From: DASQUK01 sp963717085
GTDB taxonomy: Bacteria; Actinomycetota; Acidimicrobiia; Acidimicrobiales; VFJN01
Length of the DNA: 64,000 nt
Assembly: GCA_963717085.1 (NCBI GenBank)
Contig: CAVQVM010000011.1
Location: 124,001 to 188,000 of the forward strand
Direction of reading: 5' to 3'
Shown one piece after another: positions 63,167-64,000 of the stretch (the first letter of the stretch is position 1; the number at the start of each line of letters is the position of its first letter). The notes beneath the pieces were generated by a model that saw nothing but the letters and a program-made list of their open reading frames with translations, searched no databases and was not told the origin of the DNA. The translations under genes were made by a program, and so were the position numbers.

Positions 63167-63766
63167 TCACCCGACGAAGCCGGCCACCACGCCGCCGAGG
63201 AGCAGGCCCACCCCCAAGCCGGCGGTCACGTCGAGGGGGTTGTGCGCGCCCACGTACACGCGACCGATCATGACCACGGCGGTGACCAGGAACGGGGCCC
63301 AGACCCACGCCGCCGGCAAGATCGGAGCGACCACGCAGCCGATCGCGGCGACGAGGATGACGTGCCCTGACGGGAAGCTCGCCCCCACCGCCGGCACGTC
63401 GCCACCCCGGAGCACGGCGCCGTCCTGGCTCGTGCCCGGTCGTTCGCGGACCGCCAGGTAGGCCTTCATCTCCCGCCGCACGACACGCTCCGTCACGAGC
63501 TTGAGGACCATCGCCAGGACCACGCCAACGGCGACCGCCGGCTCGCGGGCCACCCAGGCGGTGACCAGGCCGACGAGCGTGCCGACCACGAGGTTCCCGA
63601 GCTGCATCGGCGGCCACAGGATCCAATACAGCCACCCCGGCAAGCCGTTGACGGCGTGGAACACCCGCACCTCCCAGCGCGGGACGTCATCCCGTCGGGC
63701 CGCGCCCATGGACGCGGCCGCAATGGCCAACCCGACACCCGAGACGGCCAGCCAGGCGAGCCTCAT
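63167..63766 (-). CDS. PAP2-type membrane phosphatase
   Basis: 199 aa, about six helices. Phosphatase motifs: ERPG with an upstream Lys (first block), ASFPSGHVILVAAIG (SGH block), GRVYVGAHNPLDVTAG (RxxxxxHxxxD block). Dephosphorylates lipid phosphates such as undecaprenyl pyrophosphate. Lies behind the second palindrome. Confidence 0.88.
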   Translation of the reverse strand: MRLAWLAVSGVGLAIAAASMGAARRDDVPRWEVRVFHAVNGLPGWLYWILWPPMQLGNLVVGTLVGLVTAWVAREPAVAVGVVLAMVLKLVTERVVRREMKAYLAVRERPGTSQDGAVLRGGDVPAVGASFPSGHVILVAAIGCVVAPILPAAWVWAPFLVTAVVMIGRVYVGAHNPLDVTAGLGVGLLLGGVVAGFVG

Positions 63767-63823
63767 CGGGAGCCTGGTCGCGTCGACACCGCGACACCTT
63801 CCATGGCTCGACCCGGCCGAAGA

Positions 63824-63840
63824 TCACCCGTCCGGGGTGA
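63824..63840. promoter_or_regulatory. Palindrome TCACCC-N5-GGGTGA, copy 2
   Basis: Same layout as 61233-61249, 58 bp before the PAP2 start and 54 bp before the partial gene at 63894. Confidence 0.5.
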
Positions 63841-63893
63841 CGGGGGCGCCGACGTGCCGCATCCCCAGCGGGGCCGCGTGCTCACATGGAGGG

Positions 63894-64000
63894 GTGGGCC
63901 ACCACGACGCGTTGGCGGACATCTGGATCTACATCGCCGACTCGTCGTGTCGCGGCTACTCCCCGCTGTACGACGGCATCTGCCGGGCCGTCGCCGAGAG
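63894..64000 (+). CDS. 5' end of a gene, possibly DUF2332 family (cut by window)
   Basis: GTG 63894 behind TGGAGGG. VGHHDALADIWIYIADSSCR then GYSPLYDGICRAVAE, open to the window end. The CRGYSPLY segment recalls DUF2332 proteins, but 35 codons are too few to be sure. Confidence 0.5.
   Translation, partial: MGHHDALADIWIYIADSSCRGYSPLYDGICRAVAE

Overview
The window is high-GC DNA with dense, often overlapping genes, many GTG starts and a G/C-rich third codon position. The gene set (DosR-type regulator, F420/LLM oxidoreductase, CGNR zinc finger, DUF6285, pyridoxamine-oxidase-fold proteins, lipoproteins with LSAC/LAGC lipoboxes) fits an actinobacterium. An acidimicrobial or similar lineage is likely, but the sequence alone cannot prove it. 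I see no rRNA, tRNA or CRISPR array.

Bases 1-30 kb are ordinary chromosome: an amidohydrolase cut by the left edge, a thioesterase / HxlR regulator / diiron-protein operon joined by start-stop overlaps, a molybdopterin oxidoreductase with a DUF6457 partner, a DrrAB-type exporter, a divergent MarR-YceI pair, glycogen debranching enzyme, a complete zinc uptake module (Zur-like regulator, ATPase, and a solute-binding protein fused to its permease), a metallophosphoesterase with a frame-breaking 43-bp duplication, a stand-alone proteasome-type hydrolase, and several lipoprotein or membrane genes. A 112-bp element carrying its own 38-39-codon ORF occurs twice between genes, and a 40-bp piece of it lies in frame inside the molybdopterin enzyme.

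Bases 30-43 kb are an accessory island. It has an IS110 transposase with a structured left flank, two copies of a phage-type terminase small subunit sharing a perfect 369-bp repeat, fragments of genes found intact elsewhere in the island, and at least four genes broken by single-base indels (secreted protein, trypsin-like protease, zinc ribbon, acyltransferase). This is either real decay or locally poor sequence.

Bases 44-57.5 kb hold what looks like a compact DosR-type hypoxia/dormancy regulon: a DosR response regulator, a single-GAF DosS-type heme kinase in operon with a CtpF-type P-ATPase, a CBS-CBS-BON-USP fusion, two tandem universal stress proteins, three pyridoxamine-oxidase-fold proteins, a CoA-binding protein and a CoA-transferase. 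Five sites resembling the mycobacterial DosR box sit upstream of these genes, one of them a 15/15 match. Bases 57.5-64 kb return to mixed functions (XRE regulator, SnoaL/SRPBCC proteins, P450, SulP transporter, PAP2 phosphatase), with a palindrome TCACCC-N5-GGGTGA repeated in front of sulP and between PAP2 and the last gene.
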